Shown here piece by piece: positions 1 through 7,693 of a stretch of 64,000 nucleotides of DNA. The position numbers and the translations under genes are program-made. Within the stretch, counting starts at the first letter, position 1, and each line of letters starts with the position of its first letter. The stretch is from HGM04593 sp045661225 (GTDB lineage Bacteria; Bacteroidota; Bacteroidia; Bacteroidales; Bacteroidaceae): the NCBI GenBank assembly GCA_045661225.1, contig JAZRFF010000016.1:9208-73207 (forward strand). The letters run 5' to 3'. Under the pieces are notes generated by a model. That model worked only from the letters and a program-made list of their open reading frames with translations. It was not told the DNA's origin and did not search any database.

Positions 1-171
1 ATTGAGGCTTTTGACCTGCCTTATGAACCATTGATGGTGCTTGCTGTTGGCAAAGGGTGCGAACAGGTGCGTTTGGTTGATATTCCAGCCGATGGCAACC
101 GTTCTTATTATCGCGAAGATGGGGTGCACTGCGTTCCCAAGGTCGTAATTGATGATTTGATGATAAAATAG
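1..171 (+). CDS. Nitroreductase family protein, C-terminal fragment (5' end outside window)
   Basis: The first 57 codons of the window are open in frame 1 and end in TAG at 169-171. The encoded 56 residues include LMVLAVGKGCE, DGNRSYYRE and a final VVIDDLMIK. This pattern (hydrophobic strand with GKG, then a DGN..YYR segment, then a short C-terminal helix) resembles the end of FMN-dependent nitroreductase-like proteins of Bacteroidetes. The catalytic and flavin-binding N-terminal part is outside the window, so substrate and activity cannot be judged. The gene converges on gyrB, with a palindromic terminator between them. Confidence 0.55.
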   Translation: MEAFDLPYEPLMVLAVGKGCEQVRLVDIPADGNRSYYREDGVHCVPKVVIDDLMIK

Positions 172-263
172 AAGAGTGTGCAAGATAGATGAGGGTGCTT
201 GTGATACTTTATAGGTGTTTTATATGTATAATGGGGCTTGGGTATCTTTTTGACACTGGTGTA

Positions 264-305
264 GACAAAAAAATCGAGTAACAATTGTTACTCGATTTTT
301 TTGTC
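264..305. terminator. Perfect 42-bp palindrome, bidirectional terminator
   Basis: The 42 bases form a perfect inverted repeat centred between 284 and 285. The core is ATCGAGTAACAA and its complement, flanked by a run of A on the left and T on the right. It therefore gives a hairpin followed by a U-tract in both directions, and sits between two convergent genes (the nitroreductase fragment and gyrB). Confidence 0.85.
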
Positions 306-316
306 TCGCAATGTCT

Positions 317-2278
317 TTATGCGTCGATATTTGCGTATGTTGCGTTCTTCTCGATAAACTCTCGGCGTGGGCCTACATCGTCGCCCATCAGCATAGAGAA
401 TATATAATCGGCCTCTTGAGCGTCGCGTATTGTAACCTGCTTCAAAGTGCGTGTCTCGGGGTTCATTGTTGTATCCCACAACTGCTCGGGGTTCATCTCT
501 CCAAGACCTTTGTAGCGCTGAATGTTTATCTCTTTCTCGTTGCCGCCGGCATACTGCTGTATAAATTCGTCCTTCTCGCGGTCGTCGTAGCAGTATTTCT
601 TGACTTTGCCCTTTGAACAAAGGTAGAGCGGTGGCATTGCCTTGTAAAGGTGTCCGCCTTCGATAATCTCGGGCATATAACGGTAGAAGAGCGTCATAAT
701 GAGCGTTCCAATGTGTGCACCGTCAACGTCGGCATCGGCCATCATAATAATTTTGTGGTAGCGCAACTTTTCGATGTTTGCTTTCTTGCTATCCTCGGGG
801 TCAAGACCGAAACGTACACCAATAGCCTGAATGATATTGTTTACCTCGTCGCTCTCGAATGCTTTATGCCACATAACTTTCTCGACGTTGAGGATTTTAC
901 CGCGTAGGGGAAGTATGGCCTGGAATTTGTTTTTGCGTCCTTGCTTTGCAGAACCTCCGGCCGAGTCTCCCTCGACGAGGAACAACTCGCAGTTTGCAGG
1001 GTCTTTGTCTGAACAATCGGCGAGTTTTCCCGGCATTCCGCAACCGCTCATAGGGCTCTTGCGCTGAACGCTCTCACGTGCCTTGCGTGCCGCTATGCGC
1101 GCTGTTGCTGCAAGAATAACCTTGTCGACAACCATTTTTGCCTCCTTGGGGTGCTCCTCGAGGTAGTATGTTAAGGCTTCGCCTACAGCCTGGTCAACAG
1201 CTCCGGTAACTTCGCTGTTGCCGAGTTTGGTCTTTGTCTGACCCTCGAATTGGGGTTCTGCAACCTTTACCGAAACGATGGCTGTGAGACCTTCGCGGAA
1301 GTCTTCGCCCGAGATCTCGACTTTTGCTTTTTCAAGCGCCTTGGTGTCGTCGGCATATTTCTTTAGTGTGCGTGTGAGCGCACGACGGAAACCGGCAAGA
1401 TGGGTACCACCCTCAATGGTGTTGATGTTGTTCACGTATGTGTGTACATTCTCGCTGTATCCTGTGTTGTAGAGAATTGCAACCTCAATGGGAATGTTGT
1501 TTTTCTCGGTATTGAGGTATATTACCTCGTTTATGAGCGGCGTGCGTGAAGAATCGATGTAACGGACAAACTCCTTCAAACCTTCTGTCGAAAAGAATGT
1601 TTCGCTCTTGTAGTTGCCGTTCTCGTCGGCTTCGCGTTCATCGGTAAGGGTGATTGTGATTCCGGCATTCAAGTATGCAAGCTCGCGCAAGCGGGTGGCC
1701 AGAATCTGGTATTGATACTCCGATACTGTGAATATTGAGTCATCGGGTTGGAAAGTCTGCTTTGTGCCTCGCAGTGTTGTTTCGCCCACGCAATGAACCG
1801 CTTCGAGGGGCTTTCCGCAAGAGTAGTTTTGCTCGTAGTGCTTGCCGTCTCGGAAGACTTCGGTCTTCATATGCTTTGAAAGCGCGTTTACACACGAGAC
1901 ACCCACACCGTGTAATCCTCCCGATACTTTGTAGGAGTCTTTGTTGAACTTACCGCCGGCGTGGAGTACTGTCATAACCACCTCAAGAGCCGAACGACCC
2001 TCTTTTTCGTGCATATCTACGGGGATACCACGACCATTGTCCTGTACGGTTATTGAATTTCCGGGATTGATAGTTACGTTTATGTGTGTACAGAAACCTG
2101 CCATCGCCTCGTCAATAGAGTTGTCTACCACCTCGTATACAAGGTGGTGCAGACCCTTCTCGCTAATGTCGCCTATGTACATTGCCGGACGTTTGCGGAC
2201 TGCCTCCAGGCCTTCGAGAACCTGAATGCTGTCGGCGGAATAACTCGCCGCAGAGTTCTTGTTGATTTCTTCGCTCAT
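317..2278 (-). CDS. gyrB: DNA gyrase subunit B
   Basis: 653-residue ATPase subunit of type IIA topoisomerase, which with GyrA introduces negative supercoils. In order: the GHKL ATPase domain (VRKRPAMYIGD, VVDNSIDEAMAG, DNGRGIPVD, GGLHGVGVS), the transducer domain, the TOPRIM domain (EGDSAGGSAKQGR, DADVDGAHI) and the C-terminal QRYKGLGEMNPEQLW signature that favours GyrB over ParE. Length is normal for Bacteroidetes. I chose the ATG at 2276-2278 (MSEEINKNS). A start 20 codons upstream is open in frame but would lie on the -33 element of the likely promoter. Transcribed alone, with a terminator-like hairpin separating it from rpsT upstream. Confidence 0.95.
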   Translation of the reverse strand: MSEEINKNSAASYSADSIQVLEGLEAVRKRPAMYIGDISEKGLHHLVYEVVDNSIDEAMAGFCTHINVTINPGNSITVQDNGRGIPVDMHEKEGRSALEVVMTVLHAGGKFNKDSYKVSGGLHGVGVSCVNALSKHMKTEVFRDGKHYEQNYSCGKPLEAVHCVGETTLRGTKQTFQPDDSIFTVSEYQYQILATRLRELAYLNAGITITLTDEREADENGNYKSETFFSTEGLKEFVRYIDSSRTPLINEVIYLNTEKNNIPIEVAILYNTGYSENVHTYVNNINTIEGGTHLAGFRRALTRTLKKYADDTKALEKAKVEISGEDFREGLTAIVSVKVAEPQFEGQTKTKLGNSEVTGAVDQAVGEALTYYLEEHPKEAKMVVDKVILAATARIAARKARESVQRKSPMSGCGMPGKLADCSDKDPANCELFLVEGDSAGGSAKQGRKNKFQAILPLRGKILNVEKVMWHKAFESDEVNNIIQAIGVRFGLDPEDSKKANIEKLRYHKIIMMADADVDGAHIGTLIMTLFYRYMPEIIEGGHLYKAMPPLYLCSKGKVKKYCYDDREKDEFIQQYAGGNEKEINIQRYKGLGEMNPEQLWDTTMNPETRTLKQVTIRDAQEADYIFSMLMGDDVGPRREFIEKNATYANIDA

Positions 2279-2307
2279 AAGTTGTTTTTTAGTCTGATAT
2301 AACTGAA

Positions 2308-2338
2308 CAAAGTTAAGAAAAAACAGCCTATCGGACAA
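2308..2338 (-). promoter_or_regulatory. gyrB promoter, Bacteroides type
   Basis: On the minus strand, TAACTTTG (2315-2308) matches the Bacteroides -7 consensus TAnnTTTG exactly. A TTG (2338-2336) lies 20 bases upstream as the -33 element. The gyrB ATG is about 30 bases downstream. This also argues against the longer in-frame gyrB start. Basis is pattern match and position only. Confidence 0.6.
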
Positions 2339-2351
2339 GAGTTTTTTGACG

Positions 2352-2379
2352 AAAAATGCCTTGTGCCGAGGCTTTTTTT
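2352..2379. terminator. Hairpin with A/T flanks between rpsT and gyrB
   Basis: GCCT and AGGC arms separated by seven bases, with a run of A before and a run of T after. It can act as a short-stemmed terminator on either strand. It lies upstream of the gyrB promoter and probably insulates gyrB from rpsT readthrough. Confidence 0.45.
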
Positions 2380-2437
2380 ATTTCAAACTCTTGAGCGTGT
2401 GGCTGTGCTCTCTAAATTGCTTTGGGGTATATACAAC

Positions 2438-2463
2438 ACGAAAAGGCTGGATAAATCCAGCCT
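2438..2463 (-). terminator. rpsT terminator
   Basis: On the minus strand, AGGCTGGA-TTTA-TCCAGCCT is a perfect 8-bp stem with a 4-base loop, followed by TTTTCG. It begins 28 bases after the rpsT stop codon. Confidence 0.65.
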
Positions 2464-2491
2464 CCTGTTCGGTAAATATATGTTTCAAAAT

Positions 2492-2746
2492 TTAGGCTAA
2501 TTTTGCAATTCTAGCGCAGAGACCTGACTTGAGGTTTGCAGCCTTGTTCTTGTGGATAAGACCACGCTTAGCCATTCTGTCAAGCATCTTTTGTACCTCG
2601 GGGAATTTAGCCAAAGCCTCGTTCTTGTCTGTAATTGCGCGAAGACCGCGAACTGCAGAACGCATATTCTTACCAAAGTAACGATTCTGAAGATTTCTCT
2701 TCTCTGTCTGTCTGATTCTCTTAAGTGATGATTTGTGGTTTGCCAT
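2492..2746 (-). CDS. rpsT: 30S ribosomal protein S20
   Basis: 84 residues, highly basic, starting MANHKSSLKRIRQ, the characteristic S20 N-terminus, and continuing with the Lys/Arg-rich helical bundle (RNLQNRYFGKNMRSAVR). S20 binds 16S rRNA early in 30S assembly. The gene starts 30 bases after the 3' end of tRNA-Glu on the same strand with no terminator between them, so both are probably read from the promoter at 2910-2940. Confidence 0.97.
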   Translation of the reverse strand: MANHKSSLKRIRQTEKRNLQNRYFGKNMRSAVRGLRAITDKNEALAKFPEVQKMLDRMAKRGLIHKNKAANLKSGLCARIAKLA

Positions 2747-2776
2747 CTCTTTAAATGTATTTTTTAGTTTTAATAG

Positions 2777-2848
2777 TAGCCCATAGGGGAATCGAACCCC
2801 TCTTTCAAGAATGAAAATCTTGCGTCCTAGCCGATAGACGAATGGGCC
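2777..2848 (-). tRNA. tRNA-Glu (anticodon TTC)
   Basis: Reading the minus strand, the 72-base gene starts GGCCCAT, which pairs with ATGGGCT at the 3' end through a G1-U72 pair typical of tRNA-Glu. The anticodon arm is CAAGA-TTTTCAT-TCTTG, giving anticodon TTC. The T-arm GAGGGGTTCGATTCCCCT is present, and the discriminator base is A. The CCA end is not encoded (the following bases are CTA). Confidence 0.96.
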
Positions 2849-2909
2849 ATTGCTAATAGAAACCTCTTTCGGGGTGCACTTAGAAGTGGCTTAGTGACTA
2901 AAGCGAGTG

Positions 2910-2940
2910 CAAAGGTAAAAGCTTTTTTTTAATTGACAAA
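2910..2940 (-). promoter_or_regulatory. Promoter for tRNA-Glu and rpsT
   Basis: On the minus strand TACCTTTG (2917-2910) is a perfect TAnnTTTG -7 element, with TTTG (2940-2937) exactly 19 bases upstream. This is one of the best Bacteroides-type promoter matches in the window. The tRNA begins about 60 bases downstream. Confidence 0.7.
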
Positions 2941-2997
2941 GAAATTTCGCTACTTTTTTGTAAATTTGCCTCTCGATATTATGAAATTGCAGTAATA

Positions 2998-3723
2998 ATG
3001 ATAGAAAAATTCGATGGAATAGTATTACGTACGATAAAATATAGCGATAATCTTATGATTGCCGATGTATATACTCGTACACACGGACGCCAGTCGTTTT
3101 TGGTTCCGGTATCGCATAGCAAGCGCGGGCGGGTGCGTTGTGTGCTGTTCCAGCCTCTTGCAATGCTATCTTTTACGGCTTCTTACAAAAAGGAGAGGGC
3201 TTTATCTCGTGTAACCGATGTTCAGCCTTATTCAGTGTACTCGACAATACCATTTGACGTTGTAAAGTCTTCAATAGCGTTGTATCTGTCGGAACTTCTT
3301 GCCTATTCTTTGCAGGAGCAGAGCAACGACGAATCGTTATTTATCTTCCTTGACAGGTCCTTTGCTCTTTTCGATACGCTTGAGAGTGGTTATGCCGACT
3401 TTCACCTTGTCTTTATGGTGCAGTTGCTGCGCTTTCTGGGAATATTCCCCAATCTTGACGATTATACCCAATATTCATATATTGACCTTGTGCAAGGAAC
3501 GGCTGTAAATGTACACCCTTTGCACGGAAATTTTCTTATGCCGCAGATGGCTGTTCCTTTTGTGAATTTGTTGCGTACTGATTACAGCACAATGCACAGG
3601 CTCTCTCTAAACAGAGAATTGCGAGGAGAACTCCTCGCAATTCTGACTGACTACTACAGGCTCCATATACCCGATTTTCCTAAATTAAAATCAATGGAGG
3701 TGCTGAAGGAGTTGTTCGATTAA
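2998..3723 (+). CDS. recO: DNA repair protein RecO
   Basis: 241 residues. RecO promotes RecA loading and single-strand annealing in the RecF recombinational-repair pathway. The N-terminal OB-fold segment (FDGIVLRTIKYSDNLMIADVYT..HGRQSFLV) and the following helical domain are recognisable, and length fits the family. The four-cysteine zinc site of some RecO proteins is not seen, as is common in Bacteroidetes. A TAAATTTG -7-like element at 2961-2968 lies 30 bases before the start, but its nearest TTG is 25 bases away, too far for a clean match. The 3' end overlaps the convergent yqeY gene by 4 bases. Confidence 0.88.
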   Translation: MIEKFDGIVLRTIKYSDNLMIADVYTRTHGRQSFLVPVSHSKRGRVRCVLFQPLAMLSFTASYKKERALSRVTDVQPYSVYSTIPFDVVKSSIALYLSELLAYSLQEQSNDESLFIFLDRSFALFDTLESGYADFHLVFMVQLLRFLGIFPNLDDYTQYSYIDLVQGTAVNVHPLHGNFLMPQMAVPFVNLLRTDYSTMHRLSLNRELRGELLAILTDYYRLHIPDFPKLKSMEVLKELFD

Positions 3724-4172
3724 CTATTTAATAGTTGTTTTACTATTGCCGATATAACCTTACCATCGGCCTTGCCTGCAAGTTGTTTGGTCGCAATTCC
3801 CATAACTTTGCCCATATCCTGCGGGCCTGTAGCTCCAATCTGTGCCATAATCTCCTTGAGCGTTGCTGTAATCTCTTCCTCGCTCATCTGTTTGGGAAGG
3901 TAACGCTCCATCACAGAAACCTGCGCCAGTTCCTCGGCTGCGAGTTCCGGACGATTCTGGCTTTGGAATAATTCGGCCGACTCTTTTCCCTGTTTGGCAA
4001 GTTTCTGAATTAGTTTTATGGCAGTCTCGTCCGATACGGTATCTCCTGCACCGGGAGCTGTTTTTGCCTCTAAAAGTACTTTTTTAATGTTTCGGAGGGT
4101 GTCAAGGGCTACTTTGTCCTTTGCCTTCATAGCCTCCTTGATGTCGTTGCTGATAATGTCAAATAGTTCCAT
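3720..4172 (-). CDS. GatB/YqeY domain protein
   Basis: 150 residues, nearly all helical. It begins MELFDIISNDIKEAMKAKDK and contains LDTLRNIKKVLLEAK and the C-terminal GKVMGIATKQLAGKADGKVI segment typical of YqeY. This family shares a domain with the tail of the GatB amidotransferase subunit and is thought to act in tRNA-linked metabolism; its exact role is not established. The start is one base after the ftsZ stop, so it is the last gene of the dcw transcript, a common arrangement in Bacteroidetes. Confidence 0.88.
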   Translation of the reverse strand: MELFDIISNDIKEAMKAKDKVALDTLRNIKKVLLEAKTAPGAGDTVSDETAIKLIQKLAKQGKESAELFQSQNRPELAAEELAQVSVMERYLPKQMSEEEITATLKEIMAQIGATGPQDMGKVMGIATKQLAGKADGKVISAIVKQLLNS

Positions 4173-4173
4173 A

Positions 4174-5532
4174 TTATTCTTCTTTTTCTTCTTCTTCTTC
4201 TTCGTTATTTATAGTTTCTTTTTCTACAAGAGAATTTTGTTCAGGTTTCTCTTTCTGTTCGGCGTCTATGACTATGTTTGTAATCTTTTCAAGTTCCGTC
4301 GCGCTGCGTTTGTATGTTGGTGAGTTGTCAATGGCCTCGAGAAGTTCGTCGTTGTACATTTCGTCGCCTTTGAATATATATACCCTGTATTCGGGTTTAT
4401 AGAAGACGCCTACCATCTGTTCGAGTTTTCTCTCTTCCTGCTCTCTTTTTTCTTTCTCTTCGCGTGTGATGGTTTCTTTAATCTCTTCTTCTTTTTGAAC
4501 GACGGGTGCCATACCCGGAATGTCTTTCATTCCGAATCCGGTGGCGAGCACTGTTACCTTCACTGCGCCCTCTTCAAGATTGTGGTCTTTGCTGTAACCC
4601 CAAATGAGCTCTATGTCCTCTTCCTGGAACTGTGCCATAAAAGACTCTACCTCACCCATCTCCTCGATGCGTATGGGGTCGTTGGGGTTCTCGTATATAT
4701 TAAAGAGTATCTTTTTGGACTTGTATATGTCGTTGTCGTTGAGCAGCGGTGAGTGCAAAGCGCTTCGGAACGCGCGCGAAACACGCATCTCGCCTTTTTC
4801 TATACCGTAGCTCATTATGGCCACGCCGCCATTCTTGAGAATTTTTCTAACGTCGCGGAAGTCGAGGTTTATGGTTCCTCGTGCGGTAATAATCTCGGCT
4901 ATGCTCTTTGTGGCTGTGGTAAGCACGTCGTCGACGAGGCGGAATCCTTCGGTCACCTCGAGCTTGGGGTACATATCGATGAGGCGTTGGTTGTTTATTA
5001 CCAATAGTGCATCGACGTGCTTGGAAATTTCTATCACACCCTTTAGTGCTTGTTTTATTTTGCCGGTCATTTCGAACTTGAAGGGGATAGTCACAATGCC
5101 AATAGTGAGTATTCCCATACTTTTGGCAATCTCGGCAACGACGGGTGCAGCTCCTGTACCTGTGCCGCCACCCATTCCGGCTGTAATGAACGCCATCTTG
5201 GTGCCGTCGCTGAAAAGACGTTCAAGTTCCTGACGGCTCTCCTCGGCGGCACGGCGTGCGAATGCGGGGTCGTTGCCCGCTCCAAGGCCTTCGGTTATCT
5301 CGGCGCCCAGTTGTACTTTCTTGGGAATGGGGGAATTTTGCATTGCCTGAATATCGGTGTTACACACCGCAAATGATACGTTGTGTATGCCTTTGCGGTA
5401 CATATTGTGTACGGCGTTGCTTCCTCCACCGCCTACTCCGACAACCTTGATGATTCTGGGGGTGTCTGTAGGTATTGCAAAAGGGAGTATTTTCTTTACT
5501 GGCTCGTCCATATTCATACTGTTTTGTATCAT
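4174..5532 (-). CDS. ftsZ: Cell division protein FtsZ
   Basis: 452 residues. Tubulin-like GTPase that forms the division ring. The GTP-binding glycine loop GGGTGTG is at residues 121-127, preceded by the nucleotide-binding strand VVGVGGGGSNAV; the T7/synergy region NLDFRDVRKIL is also present. After the core there is a Glu/Lys-rich linker and then SPTYKRS (404-410), which resembles the C-terminal peptide that docks FtsA. It is not at the end: about 40 more residues follow, finishing in an almost pure Glu run encoded by a GAA/GAG triplet tract. Six bases follow the ftsA stop; one base precedes yqeY. Confidence 0.96.
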   Translation of the reverse strand: MIQNSMNMDEPVKKILPFAIPTDTPRIIKVVGVGGGGSNAVHNMYRKGIHNVSFAVCNTDIQAMQNSPIPKKVQLGAEITEGLGAGNDPAFARRAAEESRQELERLFSDGTKMAFITAGMGGGTGTGAAPVVAEIAKSMGILTIGIVTIPFKFEMTGKIKQALKGVIEISKHVDALLVINNQRLIDMYPKLEVTEGFRLVDDVLTTATKSIAEIITARGTINLDFRDVRKILKNGGVAIMSYGIEKGEMRVSRAFRSALHSPLLNDNDIYKSKKILFNIYENPNDPIRIEEMGEVESFMAQFQEEDIELIWGYSKDHNLEEGAVKVTVLATGFGMKDIPGMAPVVQKEEEIKETITREEKEKREQEERKLEQMVGVFYKPEYRVYIFKGDEMYNDELLEAIDNSPTYKRSATELEKITNIVIDAEQKEKPEQNSLVEKETINNEEEEEEKEE

Positions 5533-5538
5533 TTGTTA

Positions 5539-6945
5539 TTAGTCGTTGTCAATGTCGTTTGTTTTCTCGTCTTCGCTGGTTGCTTCTTTCAGAAAATCCT
5601 TAAATCCTCCGAAAAGACCTGTAATCCAGTTGTCTCCTTTGGCTCCTTTCCCTTTTCCTTTGTTTTTTTCCTTCTCCTTGTCGTCTTTGCCTTTGTTGTT
5701 TGCATTATCGTTTGCTGGAGTTTTTTCGGGTTGTTTTTTTTCGGGTTGAGGGGTGTCGTTGCCGTTCATCTCATTTTCGTCGAATAGTTCTCCCGGGTTG
5801 GCAGGTGCTTTGGGAGTGTCTTCTTCGCAACAGTTCTCTTTGCCTCTGTTTAGAAGACCGTACAGGGCTGTTGTGAATATTCCGTATGTGTTTATACCGG
5901 GTTTGCACTCAAAGGTTAATTGGGGCTCGGCGGCAATCTCGCACTTGAAGTTCGGCAGATACTCATCGAGCAGCAGGTTTAGATTTTTGAGCTTTGCACC
6001 ACCACCGGTAAATATAATGTTGGATATAGCCTCGTGTGAATCTTCTATCTGATACTTTACATTCTGCAGAATCTCGCTCATTCGGGCGTTGATTATGTTG
6101 TTTACTGTTTCAGAGTCGATGGGTTCTTTTTCGTTATTGTCGCTTTTGTATCCGCGTGTTATTTTTATTGCTTCGGCCTCGGCATATGATATTTGCTCGG
6201 CACACAGGTCGCGTGTTATATTTTTGCTGCCAAGTGGCAGGACTGCAATTTTGCGCAGATGGTCGTTGTTGTATATTGTGACGGTTGTAGTCTCGTAGCC
6301 AATGTTTACAAGCGCACAACCATTGTGACGGGCGTCGGTACCAAGCATAATGTCTGCGTCCATACGTGCTGCTATGAAACTGTCGACAATTTCGGTTTTT
6401 GCTTGCGCAAAGCTCTCGTTCAACTGCTCGAGGAATTGCTCCTTGATTATTATATTTAGGTAGTTGCCCTCAATGTTCATTGCCGGTGCTCCAATAGGCT
6501 GGTGGTCAACCTTGCCGTCTATTTTGTATTCTTGGTTTACGACTTGCACGCGTGCGTATCCTTCCGGAACCTGGAATGTTGCATCATTTTCAAGTTCCAT
6601 TTCGCTTATTATGTCGGCAGTAATTTTTGTATATGTGTCGAATGTGCGTACAATCTTTGACTTTATGCTTCTGATAGAGAGGCCTGCAAGTGATACATAG
6701 GCTTTTTTTATTGCTATGTCGTTGCCATTCTCGCTCTTAAGATTTGGTTCGAGGCTGTTTATGATGTATGATATTGCCTCGCTTGTCTTGTCAACATTGC
6801 GTACTACGCCTTTTGATATAAATCCATCGACGGGTGTGCTCGCTGTCGCGAGTATGGTTATTCCGTTGTATGTCTCAATACCTACTGCGCCTTTAATCTT
6901 TGAAGAACTGAGTTCTATTGCTACAATGTAATTGGTTTGTCCCAT
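5539..6945 (-). CDS. ftsA: Cell division protein FtsA
   Basis: 468 residues. Actin-like ATPase that tethers FtsZ to the membrane and recruits later division proteins. The N-terminal ATPase strand (YIVAIELSSSKIKGAVG), the SHS2/1C region and the phosphate-binding IIFTGGGAKLKNL segment are visible. The last ~100 residues are unusual: a long Pro/Asn then Lys/Gly-rich linker (about 371-438) and a short amphipathic helix with Trp and Phe (about 439-455, NWITGLFGGFKDFLKEA), the likely membrane-targeting sequence, then an acidic tail. Located between ftsQ and ftsZ with single-digit gaps. Confidence 0.95.
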   Translation of the reverse strand: MGQTNYIVAIELSSSKIKGAVGIETYNGITILATASTPVDGFISKGVVRNVDKTSEAISYIINSLEPNLKSENGNDIAIKKAYVSLAGLSIRSIKSKIVRTFDTYTKITADIISEMELENDATFQVPEGYARVQVVNQEYKIDGKVDHQPIGAPAMNIEGNYLNIIIKEQFLEQLNESFAQAKTEIVDSFIAARMDADIMLGTDARHNGCALVNIGYETTTVTIYNNDHLRKIAVLPLGSKNITRDLCAEQISYAEAEAIKITRGYKSDNNEKEPIDSETVNNIINARMSEILQNVKYQIEDSHEAISNIIFTGGGAKLKNLNLLLDEYLPNFKCEIAAEPQLTFECKPGINTYGIFTTALYGLLNRGKENCCEEDTPKAPANPGELFDENEMNGNDTPQPEKKQPEKTPANDNANNKGKDDKEKEKNKGKGKGAKGDNWITGLFGGFKDFLKEATSEDEKTNDIDND

Positions 6946-6952
6946 ATAGTGT

Positions 6953-7693
6953 CTATTTTTTCTTATTCTTCTTTGTGCCTATAACCTTATCATTGAACTC
7001 AATGTTCAAGACTTCGTATTTCTCCCACCCTACAGTGGCGAGGCCTTTTTTGTAGAATGTGAACAGCTTCTCGAGTTTTTCTTTGGCATTTTCGGCCGTT
7101 CCGAACTCTATAATGTGGTCGCCGACGCGGGGAACAAGTGTTACCTTGCCTTGCTCGTCGAAATAGACCTGCTCTGTTTGTGCTCTCCAGAAACTGCTCT
7201 CGTGAATGGCATTTGCAATCTCTTTCAGGTCGTTGTCCTTTATTTCCTCGGTTATGTACCCCGAAGCTACCGGCAGGAATAGTGCCTTGTGTACTCCGGT
7301 TATTTTGTTCGCTTTTGAATCTATATAGTAACTCTCGCCATAGGTGTTGTGTACCTTGAGTATGGGCACACGGCAATCAATGGTAATGTCAATGTAACCG
7401 GTTGTTGTCTTGTAGACCTCGCAGTTCTTTACTAATGAGATTCCTTTTATGTGGTTCTCAATTTCAAGGCACATAATGCTGTCGACGGGAATGTCTAAAG
7501 GGTCAAGGCCGTGCGTTTGCAGAATCTCTATGACATTCTCGCGGCTAAGGTTGCCGTTCTCGTCGTTGTGAACGGTAATGAAGACTCCTTTGCACCGTTT
7601 GTCGTTGTGCAAATTGGGTATAATAATCATTGCAAACAGAATGTATGCTGCTACCAGACCCGCGACTCCGTATTTTATGATTTTCTTCAGCAT
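6953..7693 (-). CDS. ftsQ: Cell division protein FtsQ/DivIB
   Basis: 246 residues: a single N-terminal membrane segment (about 9-26), then a periplasmic POTRA-like and beta domain, ending in a Lys-rich stretch. Sequence conservation is low, as usual for FtsQ, so the call rests on topology, length and its fixed position between murC and ftsA. It links early cytoplasmic and late periplasmic parts of the divisome. The start overlaps the murC stop by one base (TAATG), suggesting translational coupling. Confidence 0.88.
   Translation of the reverse strand: MLKKIIKYGVAGLVAAYILFAMIIIPNLHNDKRCKGVFITVHNDENGNLSRENVIEILQTHGLDPLDIPVDSIMCLEIENHIKGISLVKNCEVYKTTTGYIDITIDCRVPILKVHNTYGESYYIDSKANKITGVHKALFLPVASGYITEEIKDNDLKEIANAIHESSFWRAQTEQVYFDEQGKVTLVPRVGDHIIEFGTAENAKEKLEKLFTFYKKGLATVGWEKYEVLNIEFNDKVIGTKKNKKK

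Noticed and set aside
2279..2338. A 20-codon N-terminal extension of gyrB
   Set aside because: It would start on the -33 element of a good promoter. GyrB proteins of this group start near MSEEINKN, matching the ATG at 2278.
4018..4323. Plus-strand frame opposite the end of ftsZ with a poly-Phe run
   Set aside because: It is the complement of the Glu triplet tract and of yqeY; no independent coding signal.
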